Assembly (NCBI GenBank): GCA_023897205.1
Contig: JAHWDD010000005.1
Span: 2,542,001 to 2,606,000 of the forward strand
Length of the DNA: 64,000 bases
Source of the DNA: Exophiala sp. HKRS030
Lineage: Eukaryota; Ascomycota; Eurotiomycetes; Chaetothyriales; Herpotrichiellaceae
Reading direction: 5' to 3'
The notes under the pieces were generated by a model. It had not been told where the DNA came from and searched no databases. It saw only the letters and a list, made by a program, of their open reading frames with translations. Each line of letters opens with the position of its first letter. Positions within the stretch are counted from its first letter, which is position 1. The position numbers and the translations under genes are program-made. Of the stretch, positions 45,787 through 54,738 are shown piece after piece.

Positions 45787-45867
45787 AGTTTCTTAGTGTA
45801 GTGGTTTATCACATCTCCTTTACACCATACACGGAGAAGGTCATGGGTTCGATCCCCATAGAAACTA
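45787..45867 (+). tRNA. tRNA-Val(UAC) with a 7-nt intron
   Basis: Perfect 7-bp acceptor stem (AGTTTCT with AGAAACT, discriminator A), D-arm AGTGTAGTGGTTTATCAC containing the A box, 5-bp anticodon stem TCTCC/GGAGA, variable loop AGGTC, and T-arm ATGGG-TTCGATC-CCCAT containing the B box. The anticodon loop is TTTACA then C with anticodon TAC, interrupted after position 37 by the 7 nt CCATACA (45825-45831). Conserved eukaryotic tRNA-Val(UAC) has CTTTACAC in one loop, which fits exactly when those 7 nt are removed. It decodes GUA codons. Confidence 0.92.
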
Positions 45868-45871
45868 TTCC

Positions 45872-45879
45872 TTTTTTTT
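45872..45879 (+). terminator. RNA polymerase III terminator (T8)
   Basis: A run of eight T residues begins 5 nt after the 3' end of the tRNA, as expected for Pol III termination. Confidence 0.85.
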
Positions 45880-46143
45880 CCCGCATATTTGTTTTGGTCT
45901 TCGAGGGTAAGTAATGTACGACGGTATTTGTTCTTTTTGCCCTTTTTGATTTTTGTGTTGAGGGTATTCAAATCATGTGGGGAGAGGTCCAGGAGTGCGC
46001 CTCTTTCCTTGGCCTTTCTTGTTCACTACTTCATGCACAAAGCTGGGCCTGAACGTGCAGATTGCGAAAGATCATATATAGATGTAATGTTTGATGACAA
46101 GTCACGTAAATTCGGATCGCGACGAACATTGTCTAAGCAGGGT

Positions 46144-49100
46144 TTACCAAGTGATGCTCAGTAAGTCCATACCAACTCCAACCACAATGATCTCGCACTT
46201 GCTGCCCGATCTAGGCATTTCTCCCATGGTAAAGCTGTCCATGTTCTCTTGTTCTATTCCATACTGATATACAACTTCGACGCTGCTTACATCGGCAACA
46301 GATGTCCACGCCGAACTTAATCTCTGTACCTGCATTACCTCGCACAGTCTGTCGTATTGTGACGTCGTCGTAGGAGGTCTGCCAGACATAGGCGTACTAT
46401 CAGTCTTTGATAAGTCGATCTGGACTTTCCACGCTTTCACACGCTGATCGTTTCCAGCGCTGATAATGTTGACAGTGTAAAGGCGTGCTGTGCCTGATAT
46501 ATTCACTATCTTGAGCGCTGTGAGGGCCGCAGCGTGAGCTCGAGGGATGACAATTGTTCGAAAGTCTCGATCCTCCAGAGTGGCTTTGCCCGTGGCATCA
46601 TTCCCTCTAGTTGAAGGGTGAATGTTTGAGAGCAGAGTAAAGGCAAGTGCGTTGTCATCCCCACCGGTAGCGATGAAAGAAGTTGCTGTATCGAGTGCAA
46701 TGATGTCCATCGAGAGAATACTGCTTTGATGGATTTGGTGGAGCCTGGTCGTGTTGATTGATTGTGCAACTTGTGTGCCCCCGTCAAAACCTGACCCGAG
46801 TAAGAAATCAAGCTGATTGAGGTTCAGAAACCCATTTGTCCCAGCTGAAATTATCTGCAAGGGAGATGACAGCAGAGACGCTTGCAGGATACAAAAGGAA
46901 CCATAATGGATCTCGTGCAAAGTCACAAATGTGCCTTGGTTGCATGCTACAGCTGGAGTATATTCGAGCACTTTCGATTTGCCATTCGAATATGCCAGCG
47001 TTAAGATGTAGGCTTGATCGGAAGACTTCCTCGTCTGGCCGACCCCTTTTTCGGTGCTCTTGAAACGTAAATCAAAATCCATGATTCTGGCGTCAGAGTC
47101 CTCATCTTCTTTGGGCATAACATCCCAGAGAATTGTCCCAACCTCGATGCAAGGTACGTCGAGGGTGAGCTTCCAAACTAAGAACTCTTCACGACCAGCA
47201 CTGCTGAAGAGATAGTCTCCCGAAGGAGCGAACAGAAGGTGTTGCAGCCCTGTATTGTGTCCCCTCAAGGTCGCTATGCTACGAAAAGCGGTGTTGTCGA
47301 GAGCATTGTCAGGTCGAATAATGCCTTCTTGAGCTGTAAGAGATGCCGTGGGCGTTTTCTGCCTAACAGAAACCAGGAATAATTGTATATTCGTGTCCTC
47401 GGCTCCCGTGGCAATCAGAGCACCCCCTTGAACAAGCTTTGGGCTGCGAGTCACTGCTTTGATTTCTCGGCCGTGGCCACCAGTTCTTATTACTGTATGA
47501 TCTCGTCCATGCCTCATATGCCAATTGAATCTGCCAGCTTGATGCCAGATGAAGGATGCTGTCCCGACGTTGGCTTGAATACCGTCCTGTTGCGGCATCA
47601 CGCTGTTCGACAAAATTGGATCGTAATATGCCCAACTCCGATGTGCCCCGCCGCATTCAACTGAAAGAAACGTTGACTGTCGGGTTTCATTCCAAACGAT
47701 GAAAGAGGTCGAGCGGAACCCGTAGAGCATCAAATCATGCGAACGTGTGCCCAATAGCTCTTCAGAAGGAAGCAAGTATGATCCATCAATATATGGCCCA
47801 ATAGGGGGCTTTGATACGTGAACCGTTGAAAAGGCTCCTTGAGGAAGAATCAGTCGATGGACAGCATAAGTACCATCGCGGCCTGTCGTCAGGAAGTACA
47901 CCTCGTTTGTAGAAGCCACGTCCCAACTCGGAGCTTCAAAGACTCTGATCGAGCTTACACAGTCTGTACCATGAGCGTGTCTCAAGCACAAGGATGCTTC
48001 TGCTATGCTAGAGTTGGTGGTCACGCTGGTATATACAGCGAGCGCACCGGCACGGGAGCCCAGTAGCAACGTTTCGCCTGGCTCGTAGTAACAGCAAGCT
48101 GCCACAACAAATGATTCTGGAAGCTGGAGCGGGGTGTGCTGGCCTCGAAATGAGCTTCCTTCTCTTTCCAACCAGATAATCATTGCCTCATTGTTCACCA
48201 AGGCAGCAACGACGCAGGTAGGACCCGCATGCCTTCGATGAGTGCAAGCGACCTGCAACCACACAATGCTGAGTTTGTTAGGTAATGAAATGGGCAGCAA
48301 AAGGCTGTCTTTGTCGGCCGTCAATGCAAATAGACCATCTCGTTGTTGAGCTACCAGAGCAACCCCAAGTGTGTCAGCTCGGCACATCATGATGCTACAC
48401 CGGGTGGGACTGTTGTAGAGATGTGTACATTTCAGTTCGCCGCTCTCAATAATTATGCTGTAGACATCCCCTGCATCAGTGCTTGCAAAGCACATGCTCT
48501 CTCTGAAAGGGAGATACTGCTTTAGAGCCTTAGATGACCCTGTCAGCTCCTTAGCCGGCGTTGATAATTTCGGCGGATGGTGTTTAGTGGCGTTAAGTAG
48601 GGTGAGCTGTCTCGATACGATTTGACCATCAGCACCACCAGTAAAGACCACCGAGCCTCGATCGTCAGTACCCAGGCACATTGACCATGCATTCTTCCCC
48701 GAATGGTACCGATCACTGCTTAGGGGTAATAATTTCATGCCTTCTTCCGGCGTAAGCTCAAGAGACCAGAGCTGACATACGGTATCTTCTCCTCTCGACA
48801 GCAGCAAAATCTTGGGGTTGCCCATGTTCTCCATCAGGGGAACAAAGTGAACGCCCCAGATACGGGATGCATGGCCCCATGCAGATGCCACCTCTGACTT
48901 TTCGCCGTTGCTGACCGTTCCAAAGCCAGTCTCCGTGGAGATGATACGGCCTTCGGGCTCTGAGGAGAGCTTCCCATGGTCCCCAATATCCCACACTCGA
49001 ACCGTGCGGTCATCACTACAACTTGCAAGCAAGCGAGTTGGTCTGTCGCCTAGAACGATTTTTGGGGATATTGCAACGCCAAAAACAGAGCCTTTGTGCC

Positions 49101-49782
49101 CAGTAAATGCATGCTTTGCAGAGGTATTCCATTCTGGCTGGTCGCTATCCTTCCTGGAGCATGTCCAAACCAGGATCTCGCCAAACACTGTTCCCGCAGC
49201 GACGATGAGCAGGTTCGAATCAGCAACACGCAGGTCGCCTGAGTAGAGGAAAGAACCTGGGCCACGAATTCTCCGAAAGTCATTCCGATCTATATTGAGT
49301 TTATGTGCATCAATGGCCATAATAAAGGTCATAAGTACATTATGCGCTGTAAGCATGAATATACTCGAGTCGTCGAAAACAGCATCGAGAATCCAGTCTC
49401 CCACGTCAACTTCATTTGATAACTGAAGATGGAGACGCATAGCCTCATCATTGGATATCGTCAACCTGCCCAGCCGCACCAATTTGCCGCCCCAGAAAAG
49501 AATGTTGAGGACATGGTTGTTGCTCACCATCAAGACATCACCATGCGTTCGGATGCCGTGGAGAGCCTGGGCTTTGAAAACCTGGGAAAAAAGAAGCCTA
49601 CGTCCGTCCTGTCCTAAAACCTCAAAATGGGGTCCAGCCCCGGCAAAAAGAATTCGATATTCGCCAACTCTGAGAGTGTGCAGGGCACTGACAGGAAGAC
49701 ATGAGGCTTGAGTCTGCAAAAATTTTAGCGGTACGTAATTTTGAGAGTATTCTGAGAAGCCTACGTGGATTGAACATGGCAT
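46144..49782 (-). CDS. RTT10: WDR6/RTT10 (TRM734)-type WD40 protein
   Basis: About 1212 residues from the first in-frame ATG at 49782; the open frame extends 13 codons further but with no ATG. A short N-terminal intron (about 51 bp from 49764, GTAGGC to TTTGCAG) is possible and would keep the frame. WDR6-like blocks: ILFAGAGPHFEVLGQDG near the start, KAQALHGIRTHGD, HKGSVFGVAISPK with LLASCSDDRTVRVWDI, ASRIWGVHFVPLM with LLSRGEDTVCQLW, then SGKNAWSMCLGTD with VVFTGGADGQI; more WD repeats to the C-terminus (LRGHNTGLQHLLFAPSGDYL). In yeast the homologue partners Trm7 for 2'-O-methylation of tRNA position 34. It lies next to a tRNA gene by chance, as far as I can tell. Divergent from the EZH2-type gene. 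Confidence 0.87.
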   Translation of the reverse strand: MPCSIHVGFSEYSQNYVPLKFLQTQASCLPVSALHTLRVGEYRILFAGAGPHFEVLGQDGRRLLFSQVFKAQALHGIRTHGDVLMVSNNHVLNILFWGGKLVRLGRLTISNDEAMRLHLQLSNEVDVGDWILDAVFDDSSIFMLTAHNVLMTFIMAIDAHKLNIDRNDFRRIRGPGSFLYSGDLRVADSNLLIVAAGTVFGEILVWTCSRKDSDQPEWNTSAKHAFTGHKGSVFGVAISPKIVLGDRPTRLLASCSDDRTVRVWDIGDHGKLSSEPEGRIISTETGFGTVSNGEKSEVASAWGHASRIWGVHFVPLMENMGNPKILLLSRGEDTVCQLWSLELTPEEGMKLLPLSSDRYHSGKNAWSMCLGTDDRGSVVFTGGADGQIVSRQLTLLNATKHHPPKLSTPAKELTGSSKALKQYLPFRESMCFASTDAGDVYSIIIESGELKCTHLYNSPTRCSIMMCRADTLGVALVAQQRDGLFALTADKDSLLLPISLPNKLSIVWLQVACTHRRHAGPTCVVAALVNNEAMIIWLEREGSSFRGQHTPLQLPESFVVAACCYYEPGETLLLGSRAGALAVYTSVTTNSSIAEASLCLRHAHGTDCVSSIRVFEAPSWDVASTNEVYFLTTGRDGTYAVHRLILPQGAFSTVHVSKPPIGPYIDGSYLLPSEELLGTRSHDLMLYGFRSTSFIVWNETRQSTFLSVECGGAHRSWAYYDPILSNSVMPQQDGIQANVGTASFIWHQAGRFNWHMRHGRDHTVIRTGGHGREIKAVTRSPKLVQGGALIATGAEDTNIQLFLVSVRQKTPTASLTAQEGIIRPDNALDNTAFRSIATLRGHNTGLQHLLFAPSGDYLFSSAGREEFLVWKLTLDVPCIEVGTILWDVMPKEDEDSDARIMDFDLRFKSTEKGVGQTRKSSDQAYILTLAYSNGKSKVLEYTPAVACNQGTFVTLHEIHYGSFCILQASLLSSPLQIISAGTNGFLNLNQLDFLLGSGFDGGTQVAQSINTTRLHQIHQSSILSMDIIALDTATSFIATGGDDNALAFTLLSNIHPSTRGNDATGKATLEDRDFRTIVIPRAHAAALTALKIVNISGTARLYTVNIISAGNDQRVKAWKVQIDLSKTDSTPMSGRPPTTTSQYDRLCEVMQVQRLSSAWTSVADVSSVEVVYQYGIEQENMDSFTMGEMPRSGSKCEIIVVGVGMDLLSITW

Positions 49783-50271
49783 TGAGGAAGTCACCACGAA
49801 AGAAATTCCCGCGAAGTCCAAGGAGGTCAGTCAGTCTATATAGACATTGTCGCAAAATATAGGATTCAAGTACACTATCTAGGTAGGGCAGTTTAATCAC
49901 TGGACTTGGAAGAGGTTGATTGAATGGCCAAGGCTGAACAGTGCCAAGACACATGTTGACCTCTGTTATCTTTGTACGGTGGGCAGCGGCGCCAATCAGC
50001 GTCGAATCATTGGGCTTTGCACTTTCCGCTCAACAAGTCGGCAACTCGTGCAGCAATTGACAGTGACTGCAGGTGACCACAGCAGCAGCATCTTCTCAGC
50101 CAACATTCCCTTCAGCTGTTCCTCGAATTCACATTCTCTACGCCGCTGTTATGAGAATTGCCAAAATCCAGGCAATAGGTCATTTGGCGCACCGTGACCT
50201 CCTTCGGTCGCGTCTCTCAACACCGCCAACGCGTACTTGACAGATCATTGCACGGAATCTCAGCCACCATC
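49783..50271. promoter_or_regulatory. Divergent promoter of WDR6 and EZH2-type genes
   Basis: 489 bp between outward-facing start codons. The EZH2 frame is open back to 50194 without an ATG. An upstream exon cannot be excluded. Confidence 0.5.
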
Positions 50272-53200
50272 ATGATGAGTGGTTTTTATCGCAAATCTAC
50301 AGCAACACGGCCCGGTTCCACTGAGCAAGAAAATAGCACTTCCCGCCAACATCCAGGCATATTTTCGAGACTGCCAGTTTCGTCGCTTCATCACGGTCGA
50401 AATGCCACCCCTCGCGATGGAAACCAGGATGATCCGATTGTTTTGAGCGATTCAGACGATGAAGAATCCAGTCAGCAAGCCGGCTTGGTGGATTTGACAT
50501 CTAATACCGAACGTGATCATTCATTCAACCCATGGCGCCGGGCCAACGATAAGCCACAAAATTCTTCGTCTAGTCTGTCACATTTTCAGCCTCCGTTCGC
50601 AACCAGGCACAGTCTACACACCAGAGACAGTAGGCAAACTGTCCTACCCAAATCCCCAACTGTGGCTCAGTCCTATACAGGAACAACACGCGTGGTATCA
50701 CGGCCGACTAGTTCGGCAGGAGGCCAGATAAATTCTCCCGGACGCAGAGACGTTCTAAATTCACCTGCCCGAACACCGCAAACACAGGCCAGAGGTGGGG
50801 TTGATGTGAGAACGACGATGGCAGAAGGCGTGGTTTCTGGAAGAACTGCCCTCCAAGCTTTCTCGGCAACCCCGACATATCCTGACCTTACACAGCAAGG
50901 ATCTCTGGAGGAAATAGGACGTGTGCCTATCCGGTCGACAGCTACAAATCCTCCACGCACTGTTAGAGCGGCTTTGGTGGACTCCGTCAGCCAACTACTA
51001 CAGGAGCAACAGAAGCGTAGCAATCCAAATCTTTTCAGCAAAAACGTGTATAGATCGTCACGAAGTAATCTTTCGGAGACGATCAATGATACCTCAATAC
51101 GCGCGAAGACCCATGTTGAACCTCCAGCTAGAGATTCTCGTTCCGCCAAGCCTGACCTTCCACGTACACCTACCGACAACAATACAAGTCCATCGACAGT
51201 GGCCGTAGGCAGTTCTATACGACCTTCGACTCACCATGGACATTATGTCGATGGCGCTCGGTCTGCACCTACCACTTGTGTCAATTGCCACCAGGCGAAC
51301 CATCCATGTGACGGAATGACACCTTGCCGGCCTTGCGAAGAGAGTGGTAAGACCTGCTCATATACCACCACGGAGGCATCTACCCTCCCATTGGGTGATT
51401 CCGAACACGATGGTCTGTCAAACACAGGAGAGCATTTGGATTCGACACCCCGTAGAACCACGACGGACCAGGTAAATCGCCCTACCGAAATAAGCTTAGA
51501 ACGTGCAGTAGAGGAAGCGACCCCGAGCATTCAGCGACCGACCAGAGCACTGGAAGACCGACGAGCAAGAGTTGATGCAACTACCAATATAATGTCCGGT
51601 GAAGCAATTGGGCTAGACAGCAGACCAGGCCAAGAGGAGACCACGCCTCTTCACCACATGCCACATCAGCCAGCCGACAATCAACACATTCAGAAGAAGG
51701 TCATGACGGCAGCATTGATCGAGGATGACAGTTTTGCATCCGACGACTCAAATGCAACCCATTCATCAGCTCGTATTGAACCCAGATCGGAGACAATAAA
51801 ATCCATTATCGAAAATCTGAGAAAAGACCTCCACGCTTGCCGAGAGAGATCGGTCCAAGCTGAGCTGAGACAGGCTGCAGTTGACATGAGAAATCACAGC
51901 GGCCCGGTGATCGACGTCAATGCAGCTGACCCTTTTGCCGCTCTCACGGAGAAACGACGATCTGAATATGCAGCAGAGTCAACATCATTAGCCAGACCTC
52001 AGAACAAGAAGTTGCAATTAATTCCAGCTAGTGAGGTGTCATTCTGGACAGGTGGAACGACGTTGCCAAAGTACAAGGCGATTGGGAGAGTTTCCTCGAG
52101 TTTCCTCTCGCCTGGATTCTGGACAGCCAAATATCATCCCTACGATGCAGAGGATGAGATACAAGACCCAGATAAGACGAAGAAATACGAAGAGCGGTCT
52201 CTGAGATTGCACATCAATTTTGAAAGCTTGGTGGCCCAGCGAAATTGTCAGGAGTTAGTCTGGCTGTGGAAACCCTGGGCAGAGGATCTCTTCTCGATTC
52301 TCAAAATACAGTACACTGATGTGCTATACTTCTTCATGGCGGTACACTTTGACGCTGAGCGTCACATGGAGACAGGCGATGTTCCCAAGTTGAAAAAGGA
52401 GCAAAACAGCAAATGCCGGACATGTGGACTTGACCCTGATAGAGGGTGGACGCACTTCAAAGAAACCTTCGACAGTCTACCAAAGCCTGACGATGAAACG
52501 TTGGCGCTTGCTGGAACAGCAGCATATGCTTTCCATGAAGCTACCGAGGTGAGCCTCTCGCATATAGCCTTGGGTGGACTTATCCAGCCACGGTATGAAG
52601 ACCCGAGTGCGAAGCGCGATAAGGATCTCGGATTTTGTGTGATCTGCTTTCGCCATCAATGCCCCGACCATGGTTCATACGAAGAACCTGCTGAAGATGT
52701 CTCTGGGGCTAGGGACCCTGACGAAGACATCGTTCCCGCCGAAAATAAGACGGCTTTCATCAATGATGAGGAGCAAAGCCACAACATCCGAAAATTCATG
52801 TCGCTTCCAATGCGGGAGAGAAATGGCCCTGACTCACACACATGCGGGCTCTTTTGCGTCGACCATTCGCGAACCCTGAGGCAGGTCCTCGGTAGGCAAG
52901 CGGACGGCACGGCTGGTGGAGACTTCCGTCCAGTTACACAGCGCCGGCATATTCTCGATGATGGAGAGCTCTGCGGTTCAGCTTGCTTCTGGGACACCGC
53001 CAACAGACGTAATATCAAGATTGCGGAGCTCAAACTCCAGCCATTTCAAATACACTCCCAGAAACTTGTGGTTGACAAAGCGTTGCAGTTCTACCTCAAC
53101 AACAAGCGAGGGCCGTGCCTCATCGCGCAGATCGTGAAAGATGTCAGTTGCATGATGATTTTTGAGTACCTTGTTTGGTATATAGCAAGCCAGGCTCACC

Positions 53201-54738
53201 CGAGCATAGATGGGGAAACCGTGTCCGACAGTAGTACTACTCAGCGTATCAGCCATGCTCCAAAGAAGAAGAAGAAGAAGAAGAAGAAGGCGCCACCAAA
53301 CATTGACACCTCCGGGAGTGCCCAATTGGATGCCCGAAAAGTATTCATGCGTTGCTCGCACGAGGGGCCGTGTTACAACAATTCCGCTTGCGCCTGTTCG
53401 AAGAGCAAAATTCATTGTGAGCGGTTCTGCGGATGCGACGAGTCTTGCAAGCGACGCTTCCGAGGCTGTACATGTACCATGCGAGGAAACAAAAACTGCT
53501 ACAAAGATACCCGGTGTGAATGCTGGGCCAGTAACCGCGAATGTGATCCATTCCTCTGCGGCAAATGTGGCGTCCTGGAAGTCCTGGATTCCAATAACAA
53601 GTACAATGATGAGATCAGGAAGGGACGCTGCAGAAATAATCGCATCCAGCTCGCTCTGCCTGCGCCCACTACCAAAGCGCCCAGCCAAGTGCAAGGCTAT
53701 GGCCTCTACAGCAGGGCGGCCATCCCTGCTGGGGAGTTTATTGGTGAATATACTGGCGAGATCATCAACATCGGCGAAGGTGACAGGCGAGGGGCCATGT
53801 ACTCTGTGCTGAGGCAAGAATATCTTTTCAAAATAAATCTCACCCAGGAGATCGACGCTTCCAATTATGGGAACAAAATGAGGTTCATGAACAACTCGCA
53901 GCTTGACAAACATATCAATGTCGAACCGAAAATGCTGTGGTGCAATGGAGTGGTTCGGTTGGGACTGTTTGCCAGACGCCCCATCGAGCCGGGCGAGGAA
54001 CTTCTATACAACTACAATTACCCAGAATCTGTCACCAAGCATTTCTGGGAACCCGGCCAGAGACCAGCGAACCCTAGAAGAGCCATCCCATTGGCATCTG
54101 AACGCATTGTGAGGACGACCGAAGCGAAGACGATAACAGTGGAACAGTTGAATCACCGAAGCAGCGCGGAAAGGAGTCAATCACCACTATTGTCACGCCA
54201 TCCCAAACGCAAACGGCCTGTTGAAGACTCCCCTAGGAACTCGACCAAGTCTGTTGGAGCTGGAACCAGCTCATCGGACGACACCAGGGAAGTATCTGAA
54301 ATTTTAGAGACAGACGATTCGGAATACTCCAATTACGTGGCCAGCGGCCAGGTATCTGACGGTGGTGAAGAGGTTGAGGAGCCTTCAGATGAAGCATTGG
54401 AATCTGACCCCAACCAGAATCTGCCTACAAGGCGTAAGGGTTCTAGGACTTCTCGCCCAACGTCGTTGACGCGCCGGACAAGCTCGAAAACCAGGAATAC
54501 GAGGCATGCTGCAGAGACAGATAGTGATAGGTCTCGATCGCGACAGGGTAGCAGGACTTCAGAAACGTCAAGCAGACGACTGGGGGCTTCAGGAAGTGTC
54601 CAGATGGTCAAGCGCAGGCGCAAAATTGGGCCTCACGACAGAAGATTCGGGGGAAGGTCGCAACAACTTGCATGGCAGACAAGAAGGGCGAAAGAAAGTC
54701 TAGAGCAAGGTGCCACGAGCAACGACGACGATGTGTGA
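50272..54738 (+). CDS. KMT6: EZH2-type histone H3K27 methyltransferase (KMT6) with Zn2Cys6 cluster
   Basis: Single large exon of 1488 residues. The C-terminal half is clearly enhancer-of-zeste: CXC domain at about residues 1028-1101 (CSHEGPCYNNSACACSKSK, CGCDESCKRRFRGCTC, CECWASNRECDPFLCGKCG) and SET domain at about 1141-1250 (GYGLYSRAAIPAGEFIGEYT, RFMNNSQLDKHINVEP, WCNGVVRLGLFARRPIEPGE, LLYNYNY). The usual RF-x-NHS is RFMNNS, a change also known in other fungal members as I recall. The N-terminal 600 residues are Ser/Thr-rich and disordered, with a SUMO-interaction-like PIVLSDSDDE (about residue 55) and a Zn2Cys6-spaced cluster C336-C339-C346-C352-C355-C362. A poly-Lys run (about residues 1000-1009, AAG repeats at 53262-53290) precedes the CXC domain. 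The hydrophobic stretch encoded at about 53143-53193 may be an unspliced in-frame 51-bp intron. It should catalyse H3K27 methylation as PRC2 core. Nuclear. Confidence 0.93.
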   Translation: MMSGFYRKSTATRPGSTEQENSTSRQHPGIFSRLPVSSLHHGRNATPRDGNQDDPIVLSDSDDEESSQQAGLVDLTSNTERDHSFNPWRRANDKPQNSSSSLSHFQPPFATRHSLHTRDSRQTVLPKSPTVAQSYTGTTRVVSRPTSSAGGQINSPGRRDVLNSPARTPQTQARGGVDVRTTMAEGVVSGRTALQAFSATPTYPDLTQQGSLEEIGRVPIRSTATNPPRTVRAALVDSVSQLLQEQQKRSNPNLFSKNVYRSSRSNLSETINDTSIRAKTHVEPPARDSRSAKPDLPRTPTDNNTSPSTVAVGSSIRPSTHHGHYVDGARSAPTTCVNCHQANHPCDGMTPCRPCEESGKTCSYTTTEASTLPLGDSEHDGLSNTGEHLDSTPRRTTTDQVNRPTEISLERAVEEATPSIQRPTRALEDRRARVDATTNIMSGEAIGLDSRPGQEETTPLHHMPHQPADNQHIQKKVMTAALIEDDSFASDDSNATHSSARIEPRSETIKSIIENLRKDLHACRERSVQAELRQAAVDMRNHSGPVIDVNAADPFAALTEKRRSEYAAESTSLARPQNKKLQLIPASEVSFWTGGTTLPKYKAIGRVSSSFLSPGFWTAKYHPYDAEDEIQDPDKTKKYEERSLRLHINFESLVAQRNCQELVWLWKPWAEDLFSILKIQYTDVLYFFMAVHFDAERHMETGDVPKLKKEQNSKCRTCGLDPDRGWTHFKETFDSLPKPDDETLALAGTAAYAFHEATEVSLSHIALGGLIQPRYEDPSAKRDKDLGFCVICFRHQCPDHGSYEEPAEDVSGARDPDEDIVPAENKTAFINDEEQSHNIRKFMSLPMRERNGPDSHTCGLFCVDHSRTLRQVLGRQADGTAGGDFRPVTQRRHILDDGELCGSACFWDTANRRNIKIAELKLQPFQIHSQKLVVDKALQFYLNNKRGPCLIAQIVKDVSCMMIFEYLVWYIASQAHPSIDGETVSDSSTTQRISHAPKKKKKKKKKAPPNIDTSGSAQLDARKVFMRCSHEGPCYNNSACACSKSKIHCERFCGCDESCKRRFRGCTCTMRGNKNCYKDTRCECWASNRECDPFLCGKCGVLEVLDSNNKYNDEIRKGRCRNNRIQLALPAPTTKAPSQVQGYGLYSRAAIPAGEFIGEYTGEIINIGEGDRRGAMYSVLRQEYLFKINLTQEIDASNYGNKMRFMNNSQLDKHINVEPKMLWCNGVVRLGLFARRPIEPGEELLYNYNYPESVTKHFWEPGQRPANPRRAIPLASERIVRTTEAKTITVEQLNHRSSAERSQSPLLSRHPKRKRPVEDSPRNSTKSVGAGTSSSDDTREVSEILETDDSEYSNYVASGQVSDGGEEVEEPSDEALESDPNQNLPTRRKGSRTSRPTSLTRRTSSKTRNTRHAAETDSDRSRSRQGSRTSETSSRRLGASGSVQMVKRRRKIGPHDRRFGGRSQQLAWQTRRAKESLEQGATSNDDDV

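Noticed and set aside
52978..53913. 311-codon minus-strand frame across the EZH2 CXC-SET region
   Set aside because: Shadow of a strongly conserved coding sequence on the other strand; no family motif of its own.
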